In this document: piece by piece, positions 41,375-48,762 of the stretch
Numbering within the stretch: the stretch's first letter is position 1
Layout: each line of letters starts with the position of its first letter
Position numbers and translations under genes: made by a program
Assembly: GCA_963843745.1 (NCBI GenBank)
Contig: CAWJLP010000001.1
Span: 100,500 to 164,499, forward strand
DNA: 64,000 nt
Source: Trebonia sp963843745
Lineage (GTDB): Bacteria; Actinomycetota; Actinomycetes; Streptosporangiales; Streptosporangiaceae
Reading direction: 5' to 3'
Notes under the pieces: model-generated
Told to the model about the DNA's origin: nothing
The model's database searches: none
The model's input: the letters and a program-made list of their open reading frames with translations, nothing else

Positions 41375-42797
41375 CGGCCACCGCGGCCTTGGTGATCGCG
41401 GCGAGCTGATCGGACACCCAGCGGTACACGTCGTAGTCGCGGACGTGCGCGGCCATCGCGGCGATGGCCTCGCGCCTGGTGTCGGCGGTCAGCCCGAGCG
41501 CGTACTCGATCCGGTAGGACAGCCCCTCCACGTCGAACGGGTTGCAGTGCACCGCCTGCGGGAGCTCGTCGGCGGCGCCGGTGAACTCGCTGAGCAGCAG
41601 CACGCCGCTGCCGCCGCGGGCATTCTGGACGGTCACGTACTCCTTGCAGACGAGGTTCATCCCGTCGATCAGCGGCGTGACGAGCAGCGCGTCGGCGAGC
41701 GCGTAGTAGGCGGCGAGCTGCTGCTGGGACAGCCCGCGGTAGAGGTAGTGCACCGGCACGTCGCTGCCCGGCTCGGTGTACAGGCCGTTGATCCGCCCGA
41801 CGTGCTGCTCTACGGTGCTGCGCAGCTGGCGGTACTCCCGCACGTCGTCCCGGCTGGGCACGGCGATCTGCAGGAAGGAGAGGCTGGTCCGGAGGCCGGG
41901 ATTCCGCTCGAGCAGCATCTCCACCGCCAGCAGGCGCTCGATGATGCCCTTGGTGTAGTCGAGCCGGTCGACGCCGAGCAGCAGGGTGCGGTCGCGGAAC
42001 TGTTCGGCCAGCAGGCGGATGTCGTTGTCCGTTTCAGGCTCGATGGCGTGCTGAGTGAACTCCGCCACGTCGATGGAGATGGGCGCGGTGGCGGTGGTCA
42101 CCGCGCGGCCGTCGGGCAGCACCACGGAGTCGCCGCGCACCTCGATGTCGTCGTCGCGCAGCAGGCGCGCGCACGAGCGGAGGAAGTTGCCCCGGTACTC
42201 GTCGGTGTGGAAGGCGACCACGTCGGCGCCGAGCAGGCCGGTCAGGATCTGCTCCCGCCAGGGCAGCCTGGCGAAGATGCCCGGCGACGGCCATGGCACG
42301 TGCAAGAAGAACCCGGTCGGCTGCCCGCCTCGGCGCTCCCTGATGAGCTGCGGGACGAGCATCAGTTGGTAGTCGTGCACCCAGGCGATCGCGTCCGGCT
42401 GGTCGTCAAGGGCCGCCGCGGCCCGCTCGCCGAAGATCGTGTTGACGTCCCGGTAGGCGTACCACCAGGCTTGCTCGAACCTGGGCTTCTCGATCGCGTT
42501 GTGCAGCAACGGCCACAGTGTGGCGTTGGCGAAGCCGTGGTAATAGTTGCGCACCTGCGCGGCCGACAGCCCGATCGGCACCAGCCGGACACCGGAATCC
42601 GGCAGCGTCGGCGGGAGTCCCTTGGTGCCCCCGTCCCAGCCCACCCAGGCACCGGGATGCGTGGCCATCACCGGCCGCAGCGCCGTGACCAGGCCGCCGG
42701 GCGAGAGCTCCCAGCCATTGTCGCCCTGGTGTACGGGAAGCCGGTTGGCCACGGCGACAACGGGCCGGTCCTGGCCTTCGGTCGGGGTGCCGTTCAT
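41235..42797 (-). CDS. otsA: Alpha,alpha-trehalose-phosphate synthase (UDP-forming)
   Basis: 520 residues of family GT20: ANRLPV at the N-terminus, DYQLMLVPQLIR, FFLHVPWPSPGIF, LLGVDRLDYTKGI and TPLIDGMNLVCKEY near the active site. It makes trehalose-6-phosphate from UDP-glucose and glucose-6-phosphate. The conserved protein ends around LAAITKA; the last roughly 45 residues (AVSRLPADRAASPCRAGG onward) are antisense to the convergent ArsR-type gene, which suggests loss of the original stop. A phosphatase (OtsB) is not adjacent. GCGGGTACCCGC (42803-42814), a perfect 12-bp palindrome, precedes the start. Confidence 0.88.
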   Translation of the reverse strand: MNGTPTEGQDRPVVAVANRLPVHQGDNGWELSPGGLVTALRPVMATHPGAWVGWDGGTKGLPPTLPDSGVRLVPIGLSAAQVRNYYHGFANATLWPLLHNAIEKPRFEQAWWYAYRDVNTIFGERAAAALDDQPDAIAWVHDYQLMLVPQLIRERRGGQPTGFFLHVPWPSPGIFARLPWREQILTGLLGADVVAFHTDEYRGNFLRSCARLLRDDDIEVRGDSVVLPDGRAVTTATAPISIDVAEFTQHAIEPETDNDIRLLAEQFRDRTLLLGVDRLDYTKGIIERLLAVEMLLERNPGLRTSLSFLQIAVPSRDDVREYRQLRSTVEQHVGRINGLYTEPGSDVPVHYLYRGLSQQQLAAYYALADALLVTPLIDGMNLVCKEYVTVQNARGGSGVLLLSEFTGAADELPQAVHCNPFDVEGLSYRIEYALGLTADTRREAIAAMAAHVRDYDVYRWVSDQLAAITKAAVAVSRLPADRAASPCRAGGGGALCPGHWPAAAGRPQPRRAPGWRTPRR

Positions 42798-42831
42798 GCT
42801 CAGCGGGTACCCGCCACGAGCGGTCCGAACC

Positions 42832-43851
42832 TCACTGTCCCGCGAGGCGGGCGGCGAGCCGCGGGTAGACCCGCCTGGTGTTGAGCTCGTAGATCTTGCC
42901 GCGGTCGTCCTCGGTCAGCTTGACGTTGTCGACGTAGCGCTTCGTGTCGTCCCAGGACGCGCCGGTCTCGGGGTTGTCACCGCGCACGGCGCCGAGCATC
43001 TCGGAGGCGAACAGAATGTTGTCGGCGCTGATCACGTTCGTCAGCAGGTCGATGCCCGGCTGGTGGTAGACGCAGGTGTCGAAGAACACGTTCTTCATCA
43101 CGTGCTCGTCGAGCGGCGGCCGGTTCATCCGTACTGTCAGGCCTCGGAAGCGGCCCCAGTGGTAGGGCACCGCGCCGCCGCCGTGCGGGATCACGAACCG
43201 CAGCGTGGGGTACCTGCCGAACAGGTCGCCCTCCACCAGCTGCATGAACACCGTGGTGTCCGCGTTGAGGTAGTGCGCGCCGAGCGTGTGCACCGCCGGG
43301 TTCCGCGAGGTCGACACGTGGATCATCGCGGGCACGTCGAGCTCGATCATCTTCTCGTAGACAGGGAACCAGTACTCGTCGGTCATCGGCGGCGAGCTCC
43401 AGAAACCGCCGGACGGGTCGGGGTTCAGGTTGCACCCGACGAATCCGAGTTCGGTCACGCACCGCTCGAGTTCGGCGACCGAGTCGTCGAGCGAGCCATT
43501 CGGGGTCTGCGGCAGCTGGCAGACGCCGGCGAAGTTCTGCGGGAACAGCGTCGTCACCCGGTGCACGAGGTCATTGCTCGCGCGCGCCCAGGCGCGCGCG
43601 GTGGTCGCGTCGGTGATGTGCTGATCCATCCAGGACGCCCGCGGCGAGAAGATCGTCATGTCGATGCCGCGCTCGCCCTGCAGCCGCAGCTGGTTCGCCT
43701 CGATCGTCTCGCTGATCTCGCCGTCGCTGATGGCGGGGACCGCCGGCACCGGGCCGCCGTCCGCCTCGGCCAGCCGCGCATGCAGCGCGTCGCGGTACTC
43801 CCCGAACGCGACTGGAATCGTGGTGTAGTGGCCGTGACAGTCGATGATCAT
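42832..43851 (-). CDS. Amidohydrolase, LigJ-like (4-oxalomesaconate hydratase type)
   Basis: 339 residues. The N-terminal metal site DCHGHYTTIP, then GFVGCNLNPDP, MIHVSTSRNP, FVIPHGGGAVPYHWGR, and FASEMLGAVRGDNPETG followed by DDTKRYVD fit the LigJ/ACMSD-like branch of amidohydrolases. LigJ hydrates 4-oxalomesaconate in protocatechuate 4,5-cleavage. The usual ring-cleavage genes are not in the window, so the exact substrate is uncertain. ATG 43851 is preferred to an upstream start. Confidence 0.75.
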   Translation of the reverse strand: MIIDCHGHYTTIPVAFGEYRDALHARLAEADGGPVPAVPAISDGEISETIEANQLRLQGERGIDMTIFSPRASWMDQHITDATTARAWARASNDLVHRVTTLFPQNFAGVCQLPQTPNGSLDDSVAELERCVTELGFVGCNLNPDPSGGFWSSPPMTDEYWFPVYEKMIELDVPAMIHVSTSRNPAVHTLGAHYLNADTTVFMQLVEGDLFGRYPTLRFVIPHGGGAVPYHWGRFRGLTVRMNRPPLDEHVMKNVFFDTCVYHQPGIDLLTNVISADNILFASEMLGAVRGDNPETGASWDDTKRYVDNVKLTEDDRGKIYELNTRRVYPRLAARLAGQ

Positions 43852-43880
43852 GGCTAGATGGTAGTCCGCGCGACGGTGGC

Positions 43881-44750
43881 CTAGTCCAGCGCGAGCGTTG
43901 ACGCCGCCGCCAGCACAATGGCGGCGCAATCCGGGTCCCCGGTGATGTGCAGGTCAAGGCTGCCGGGGGTGGCCCGGTTCGCGGCCAGCCGGCAGAATCC
44001 CACCGCATCGGTGACGATCGCGATCGCGTTCGGGGCAGCGGCGGGCGGGCTCTGCCCGATCGGGATGTCCCAGGTGCCGCCGCCGGGCCCGGTCAGCACC
44101 AAGTGGACGCTGGCGGGCTCGCGCAGGCCGCCGCGGGCTGCGGCGTGCGGCAGCAGCCGGGCGGAGGCGCGGGTCATCAGGCTCAGCGTGGACGGGTCGG
44201 GGACCGATGGCGGCAAGCCGACCGCAGGGCGGATGTCGTTGTCGTGGATCCACAGCTCAAAGGCCCTGGCCACGAGCAGCATGCCCAGCGGCAGCCGCAT
44301 GCCGTGCATCGCGACCTCGTCACCCGGATCGCGGTCGGCGTGGACGAGGGCAAGGGTGCTGTCAACCGCGTGCCGCCACTCGGCGCGGGTCTGGGCCGGG
44401 AGGCGCCCGGCCTGGCGGTCGGCCGCGGCCTGGGTCGATCCGATGTGGCTGGCCTGGGCCACGTCCGGGTCCCCTCGCAGGGCCCGGTGGACGTCTTCCT
44501 CGACGCCCGTGAGATGACCGACCAGGCCCTGAACGTCCAGCTCGCGCAGCGCCGGCCGGCGCCAGTCCGCCGCCTGCAGGACGCCGAGCATCCCGTAGAA
44601 GGCGTCCGCCGCCCGGCTGAACGCCTGCGCGGGTGAGATCTCCGGCACCGCGGGCTCTGGACGGCCGACTGCGCGCGCCCGTAGCGTCGCGGCCAGCACA
44701 CGGTCGCGCAGGCCAGCCGGCAGCGCCGGGTGGTGTTCCGCGGCGGTCAT
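43881..44750 (-). CDS. Mycothiol-dependent (MDMPI-like, TIGR03083) DinB-fold protein
   Basis: 289 residues. N-terminal four-helix DinB-like domain with metal ligands in GHLTGVEEDVHRAL, then a C-terminal beta-rich MDMPI-C domain (VHLVLTGPGGGTWDIPIGQ, AVGFCRLAANR, LHITGDPDCAAIVLAAAS). Members include maleylpyruvate isomerase and mycothiol S-transferases. It is probably in the same transcription unit as the amidohydrolase (30-nt gap), which is consistent with aromatic catabolism. Confidence 0.8.
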   Translation of the reverse strand: MTAAEHHPALPAGLRDRVLAATLRARAVGRPEPAVPEISPAQAFSRAADAFYGMLGVLQAADWRRPALRELDVQGLVGHLTGVEEDVHRALRGDPDVAQASHIGSTQAAADRQAGRLPAQTRAEWRHAVDSTLALVHADRDPGDEVAMHGMRLPLGMLLVARAFELWIHDNDIRPAVGLPPSVPDPSTLSLMTRASARLLPHAAARGGLREPASVHLVLTGPGGGTWDIPIGQSPPAAAPNAIAIVTDAVGFCRLAANRATPGSLDLHITGDPDCAAIVLAAASTLALD

Positions 44751-45052
44751 GATGACTCCAGTAGCTGAGGGGCCAGCACGGCCAGGCGCGCCGCTAGCAA
44801 GTCGCCCGTATCCGACCCGATCCCGGACGGGCCCGGGATCAGGTCATCGACGGGGAACACGCAGCAAGCACCTGCCTCCTTCGCTACGCAGCTTCAACCA
44901 GGGATACGTCACCGGGTCCCGGAGCGGATCATCCTTGGTCCTGTGCGAGGACTCAGCCTGGCGCGCCGCCGCCCCAGAAGGCGGCGCGCCAGCACGGATA
45001 CGTCGCCAGGACCGCTACCGGATCACCGGCCGGGCTAGTTCGCAGGCACCGC
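44751..45052. other. 302-bp gap with a terminator hairpin
   Basis: No protein-like sequence was seen in either direction. The only feature is the hairpin at 44958-44992. Confidence 0.5.
44958..44992 (-). terminator. Hairpin downstream of the MarR-type gene
   Basis: CTGGCGCGCCGCC and GGCGGCGCGCCAG are perfect 13-bp arms with a 9-nt loop, about 60 nt after the MarR stop at 45053. No T-tract. Confidence 0.55.
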
Positions 45053-45523
45053 CTAGTCAGCGAGGTTGGCGCGGCAGGCGTGCAGGCTGCGGCGCAGCTG
45101 GGAGGTCTCGCCGCTGTTCAGGCCCGCGAGCATCCGCTCTTCAAGCGCGGCGACCTGGTCCCGGTAGTCGTCAAGCAGTTCCCGGCCCGCGGACGTCAGT
45201 GCGACGACCAGCCGCCTGCGGTCGGTCTGGTCGCGATGCCGCTCGATCAGCCCGCGTCCTTCCAGGGCGGTGATCATGTCGGCCATCGACTGGGCCGTGA
45301 CGAAGGAGTTGCGGGCGAGCTGGGCCGCCGACATGTCGGGGTGGCGCTCGAGCACGGTGAGCGCCGTGTACTGCAGGGCGGTCAGCCCGGCGGGGCGCAG
45401 GAGGTTGTCCAAGTGCGACCTGACGGCCAGCTCGACCTGTTTGACGAGATAGAGGAGCATCGGCTGCGGTGCGGCGGGCGCTACCGCCCTGGCGGCGGCG
45501 CCCGCCGGCATGGTGGTCGACAT
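45053..45523 (-). CDS. MarR-family regulator
   Basis: 156 residues with a full MarR fold: AVRSHLDNLLRPAGLTALQ, TALTVLERHPDMSAAQLARN, SFVTAQSMADMITALEGRGL, RDQTDRRRLVVALT and a C-terminal dimer helix. DRRRLVVALT includes the wing. It is downstream of a secreted hydrolase gene but a strong terminator hairpin lies between them, so it is probably a separate unit. Confidence 0.88.
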   Translation of the reverse strand: MSTTMPAGAAARAVAPAAPQPMLLYLVKQVELAVRSHLDNLLRPAGLTALQYTALTVLERHPDMSAAQLARNSFVTAQSMADMITALEGRGLIERHRDQTDRRRLVVALTSAGRELLDDYRDQVAALEERMLAGLNSGETSQLRRSLHACRANLAD

Positions 45524-45536
45524 ACGCCGAGGCTAC

Positions 45537-45566
45537 CGTGACCGGCTGGCGGGCCAGCCGGTCACG
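45537..45566 (-). terminator. Hairpin after the secreted hydrolase gene
   Basis: CGTGACCGGCTGGC (45537-45550) and GCCAGCCGGTCACG (45553-45566) are perfect 14-bp arms with a 2-nt loop. It lies between the hydrolase stop (45585) and the MarR start (45523). No T-tract. Confidence 0.6.
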
Positions 45567-45584
45567 AGCCGACGGACCGCCTGA

Positions 45585-46997
45585 CTACCACCGATAGGGC
45601 GTCGGGACCGATCCGGTGAGCTCACCCGGGTGGTAATCGGTGAACCGGGCCGGGCCAAGGTCCAGGGCGGTGGCCGCCTGCTGCAGGCTCGCTGCCGTCG
45701 CGACGTTGTCCCAGTGGCCGGTGGTCACCCGTTGCATGACCGCCTGGACGCCGGCGACGAGCTCGGCCGAGCTGAAGTTGCAGTGCCCGAAGCTCTCCGT
45801 GTACGCCTGCCGGAGCAGCCCGCCACTGCCGGCCTGGTCTACGAGGTGCCGGTAGTAGTTCTCGTTCTGGACCGGGACGAGGTTGTCGCCGATCGTGTGC
45901 AGGTCGAGTTCGGGAACCGCGAGCCGGCCGGTGGGGACGGAGGTGGCGACGAGCGACCGCAGCGCCATCGGGTCCGCCTTGATCGTGGTGTTCGCGGTGA
46001 GCGTCGCGAGGTCGGCGTTCAGGTTCAGGCCGGCCTCCTGGTAAAGGGCCTCGACCTCGTTCTTGAAGGGAGAGCCCGCGAGGGTCCTGGCGAAGTTCGT
46101 CCCGGCATCCCAGGTCGCGTTGCCGCCGTCGGCCTGGTCGACCGACACCCGGCCGAGCTCGATGAAGTCCATGATGCTGAACCCGCCGCCGAACATCACG
46201 TTGTACTGGGCGGCCTCCTGGCCGTTCGGGTCGCTAGCCGGGACGGGCGTGGTGCTCGTGGACAGCCACGGGGTCGTGTTCAGGAACGCGAGCGCCAGGG
46301 CCAGCCGTGCCCGCCCGGCCGCGGTCGCCTGCGCCGCGGTGGCATCGGCGGTCAGCGCCGAGGCGGTGGCGAGCGCGGTCGTGTCGTCACCGAACCCGAC
46401 AAGCTGCGTGCCGGGGTTGCCGAGCAGTTGCGCGATCGCGTACTCGCCGTCGATCTGGTACTCGTTCAGGTTCACGCCGCCGCCGACGATGCCGCAGGTG
46501 GTCAGCGCGCCGTTGATCTTGCCCGCGCCCTGCTGCGCCTCGAGGGCGCTGATCAGGCCGCCCATCGAGGTGCCGAACGCGAGCACGTGGGCCGGCCGGG
46601 ACGGCAGCACGGTGGACTCGACCGCCGCGAGCGTGCCGAACTGGTCGCTGACGGCTGTGTCCAGTGCCCACTCCGAGCCGTTCGGGTCGTAGGAGGAGCC
46701 GGCCAGTGCGTAGCCGCGGGCGAGCAGCGCGGCCTGGGTGCCCGGGTCCGGGGCGTCGGCCGCGGTCAGCGGACCGAAGCCGTGGCTGTACAGCAGCAGG
46801 GTCCCGTTCCACTGGGCCGGGACATCCGCGATCCAGGTGGTCCCGTTGGCCAGTGTGCCGGTGTAATTGGTGCTCGCCGGCGTGGGGGCAGCGGCCGCCG
46901 AGACGGCCGTCGGGACACCCGCCGCGACGGCTACGCCCACCGCGATCGCTGCCGCGCGCAGGGCTGTTCTCCTGGGGATGACCGTCCTGGGCTTCAC
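45585..46997 (-). CDS. Secreted alpha/beta hydrolase
   Basis: 470 residues. GTG 46997 (MKPRTVIPRRTALRAAAIAV, first residue read as Met) gives a twin-Arg-like charged start and a hydrophobic signal sequence ending near ATPAST; AAGGAGGTGG precedes it. The mature protein has a nucleophile elbow FGTSMGGL and a His in ESFGHCNF, like secreted lipase/peptidase-type hydrolases such as tripeptidyl or DUF6351-like proteins. The substrate is unknown. A frame extension of 94 codons upstream is rejected. Confidence 0.7.
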   Translation of the reverse strand: MKPRTVIPRRTALRAAAIAVGVAVAAGVPTAVSAAAAPTPASTNYTGTLANGTTWIADVPAQWNGTLLLYSHGFGPLTAADAPDPGTQAALLARGYALAGSSYDPNGSEWALDTAVSDQFGTLAAVESTVLPSRPAHVLAFGTSMGGLISALEAQQGAGKINGALTTCGIVGGGVNLNEYQIDGEYAIAQLLGNPGTQLVGFGDDTTALATASALTADATAAQATAAGRARLALALAFLNTTPWLSTSTTPVPASDPNGQEAAQYNVMFGGGFSIMDFIELGRVSVDQADGGNATWDAGTNFARTLAGSPFKNEVEALYQEAGLNLNADLATLTANTTIKADPMALRSLVATSVPTGRLAVPELDLHTIGDNLVPVQNENYYRHLVDQAGSGGLLRQAYTESFGHCNFSSAELVAGVQAVMQRVTTGHWDNVATAASLQQAATALDLGPARFTDYHPGELTGSVPTPYRW

Positions 46998-47083
46998 ACC
47001 CACCTCCTTGTGGTCGCTGCGTTGCCGCCCACTTGGCGTGAATGCTGTCACAGCCAGCATCAGGTGTACAGGATTCCTGTCGA

Positions 47084-47277
47084 TTATTCGGGCCTTAGGA
47101 AGCCAAAACCCAGGCCCGCGAACCGTGTTCCGGCCCGACCGTCCTCCCGGACGGCACAGGTGATGTGCTGGCGGAGCCCGGCCGGCTGTCTGGCATAGTA
47201 CCTGGCCAGGCATTCCTCGTCGTCTTGGTCCAGCGGGATCTGACGGAATCCAGGCTTGTTCGCCGGCCTTGGGTGTC
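47084..47277 (-). other. Possible protein remnant without start
   Basis: In one reverse frame a run with protein-like composition appears (HPRPANKPGFRQIPLDQDD, EECLARYYARQPAGLRQH, ITCAVREDGRAG, GLGFGFLRPE), ended by TAA at 47084-47086, with no start. It may be a decayed gene. I do not recognise a family. The rest of the 46998-47480 gap shows only a hairpin at 47311-47340. Confidence 0.25.
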
Positions 47278-47310
47278 AACTGCCGTAGGTCACGGCTGCG
47301 GCACCCAGAC

Positions 47311-47340
47311 CTGGGCTCACTCGAGGCGAGTGATGCCCAG
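47311..47340. terminator. Hairpin in the 47-kb gap
   Basis: CTGGGC-TCACTCG and CGAGTGA-T-GCCCAG form a 13-bp stem with one bulge and a 3-nt loop. It may end transcription from the left or right; no T-tract. Confidence 0.35.
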
Positions 47341-47480
47341 CCGACCGGGTCTTTGCGAGCATGACAGGGCGGGCTGTCGCGCTGCGGCGCGAGTGCCGCA
47401 TGGGTGGGTTACGGTCTTCGTCTCCCGGACCACGTTTGGGGCGGGGCCGGTGAACGCCTTTGGGCGGAAGGGGTGCTGAG

Positions 47481-47603
47481 ATGAGCGGGCCGTTCAGGGG
47501 CACGATCAATATCGATATCCGCGATTCGGTGCCGGACTGGGCACCGTTCGAGCCGCCGAAGGCCCCCGACGGGGCGCCGAACGTGTCCTCTCGATCGTGC
47601 TGA
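47481..47603 (+). pseudogene. N-terminal stub of an arylsulfatase-like gene
   Basis: ATG 47481, with GGAAGGGG upstream, opens MSGPFRGTINIDIRDSVPDW then APFEPPKAPDGAPNV, the invariant start of one arylsulfatase group (usually followed by LYIVLDD). The next codons are shifted by about two bases (TCCTCTCGATCGTGC) and end at TGA 47601. The rest of the enzyme, including the active-site Cys/Ser motif, is missing. It is a clear broken gene. Confidence 0.7.
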
Positions 47604-47754
47604 TCTTGCAACAGCCAGGGCTGCCGAGCTGAACCTTGACGAGGAAGTCGATCAGTGCGGCCACCCTCGGCCAGTCCGGGCACGTCGTAACGGTGTTGTA
47701 CAGCCTATGGGGAAGGCGCTTCGGATGAAGACGCCTGCGACGGCCGCGGCACCG

Positions 47755-48168
47755 TCAGCTATCGAGCGCTTCCTGCAGCTCGCTGCTGATTTCGGCGGTC
47801 GTGGCGTCCACCGAGCGCTTCACCATTTTGGCGGCACCCGGAAACGCATTTTCGAGTCCTTTTTCGATAGTCGGCTCGCCTACCACGATGAGCCCTGCAT
47901 GGTTAGCAGTGAGCAGCGCAGCCGCCTCCTTGAGCTCCTTGCGAGGCAGCGTCCCGCCGCCGAACATCTCAGGGATGGCACGCATGCGCGAGCGATCCAT
48001 CCGCTTGACGATGTGGGGCTTGCCGTCCTGCTGATCGATCACGGCAGCGTCGAACTTGCCGATCATCTTGTCCTTGTGCAGCTGCCCGACGGCATCCATA
48101 TCCGCCAGTGCGGCATCGGCATTCTCATATGCTGCGGCATAAACAAGCATCTGGCTGTTGTCGGCCAT
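47755..48168 (-). CDS. DUF1269-like stress protein lacking the glycine-rich segment
   Basis: 137 residues with the same N- and C-terminal blocks as the DUF1269 protein at 58397: YAAAYENADAALADMDAV, FDAAVIDQQDGKPHIVKRMD, LTANHAGLIVVGEPTIEKGL. The central Gly-rich hydrophobic segment of the longer protein (about 40 residues) is absent, so this form is probably soluble. Preceded by element E1, which makes it part of the putative AGGTGA regulon. Confidence 0.7.
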   Translation of the reverse strand: MADNSQMLVYAAAYENADAALADMDAVGQLHKDKMIGKFDAAVIDQQDGKPHIVKRMDRSRMRAIPEMFGGGTLPRKELKEAAALLTANHAGLIVVGEPTIEKGLENAFPGAAKMVKRSVDATTAEISSELQEALDS

Positions 48169-48219
48169 GGCATCTCCTCGGTCGGGTTGTCCGATGAACG
48201 AGCGCGTCCATCACCAGGT

Positions 48220-48280
48220 AAGGCTTACCCGCAGGCAGGCGAGGCGGCATCATCCGCCGCGTCGTTCCACCTAGGTGAAA
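48220..48280 (-). promoter_or_regulatory. AGGTGA element E1
   Basis: Read on the minus strand: CACCTAGGTGGAACGACG, then CGGCGGATGATGCCGCC, then TCGCCTGCCTGCGGG. It carries the CACCT-AGGTG dyad and the AGGTGA-N7-TCACCT pair in degenerate form, in the direction of the DUF1269-like gene at 47755-48168. See the summary finding. Confidence 0.7.
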
Positions 48281-48352
48281 TCCGCTAGAGCGATGCCGCC
48301 AGGGGCCCGACTGCTGCCAGCAGCGCTCCCAAGACCACAGCCAGCTATCGGC

Positions 48353-48601
48353 TCAGGGCGACGTCTGGTCATCATCTGCCCCCGTGTCCACTGGCCCGAA
48401 GGACACGAGCTCGATGCCCAGCTCCTGGACTCGGTCGAGGAGCCCGTGCAGGTGCGCTTGATCGATCACGGTGCCGGTCAGCACCGTAGTGCCGGCAAGC
48501 CGGCTCATCTGCATCCCCTCGAACAGGAAACCGAACGGTTCGCCCAGTTCGCCGCGAAGAACCAGCCGGTACCGTTTGCCTCGTGCCCGGTTGCTGTTCA
48601 T
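48353..48601 (-). CDS. Small conserved protein
   Basis: 82 residues (NSNRARGKRYRLVLRGELGE, PFGFLFEGMQMSRLAGTTVL, TGTVIDQAHLHGLLDRVQEL). It resembles short actinobacterial proteins of unknown function that start with RYRLVVRGEL-like strands and end in helices (QLHGLLDRVQELGIEL). I chose ATG 48601 because the upstream GTG/ATG codons at 48638-48643 lie inside regulatory element E2. The gene is next to E2 in the right direction. Confidence 0.6.
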   Translation of the reverse strand: MNSNRARGKRYRLVLRGELGEPFGFLFEGMQMSRLAGTTVLTGTVIDQAHLHGLLDRVQELGIELVSFGPVDTGADDDQTSP

Positions 48602-48607
48602 TACCTG

Positions 48608-48669
48608 TTCACGCTCACGCTCAGGCAGGTGACCTGTCATCACCTGCCGGCCGTTTCCACCTAGGTGAA
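48608..48669 (-). promoter_or_regulatory. AGGTGA element E2 (best-preserved)
   Basis: On the minus strand: TTCACCTAGGTGGAAACG, GCCGGCAGGTGATGACAGG, TCACCTGCCTGAGCG. The dyad CACCT-AGGTG (first) and GGCAGGTGA-N7-TCACCTGCC (second, 9-bp arms, perfect) are both clear. It ends about 10 nt before the ATG of the 82-residue gene. Confidence 0.75.
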
Positions 48670-48762
48670 GTGCGGGTCGAGCGTCACGGCCTTGGTCACG
48701 CCCAGGTACAGGCAGTCAAGAACTCGCATCGGCTGCGGCCGGCAGACCCTCACCGTCCCCGG

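Noticed and set aside
48638..48643. Longer start (GTG/ATG) for the 82-residue gene
   Set aside because: It would place 14 codons inside regulatory element E2, which is conserved without coding constraint in the other six copies.
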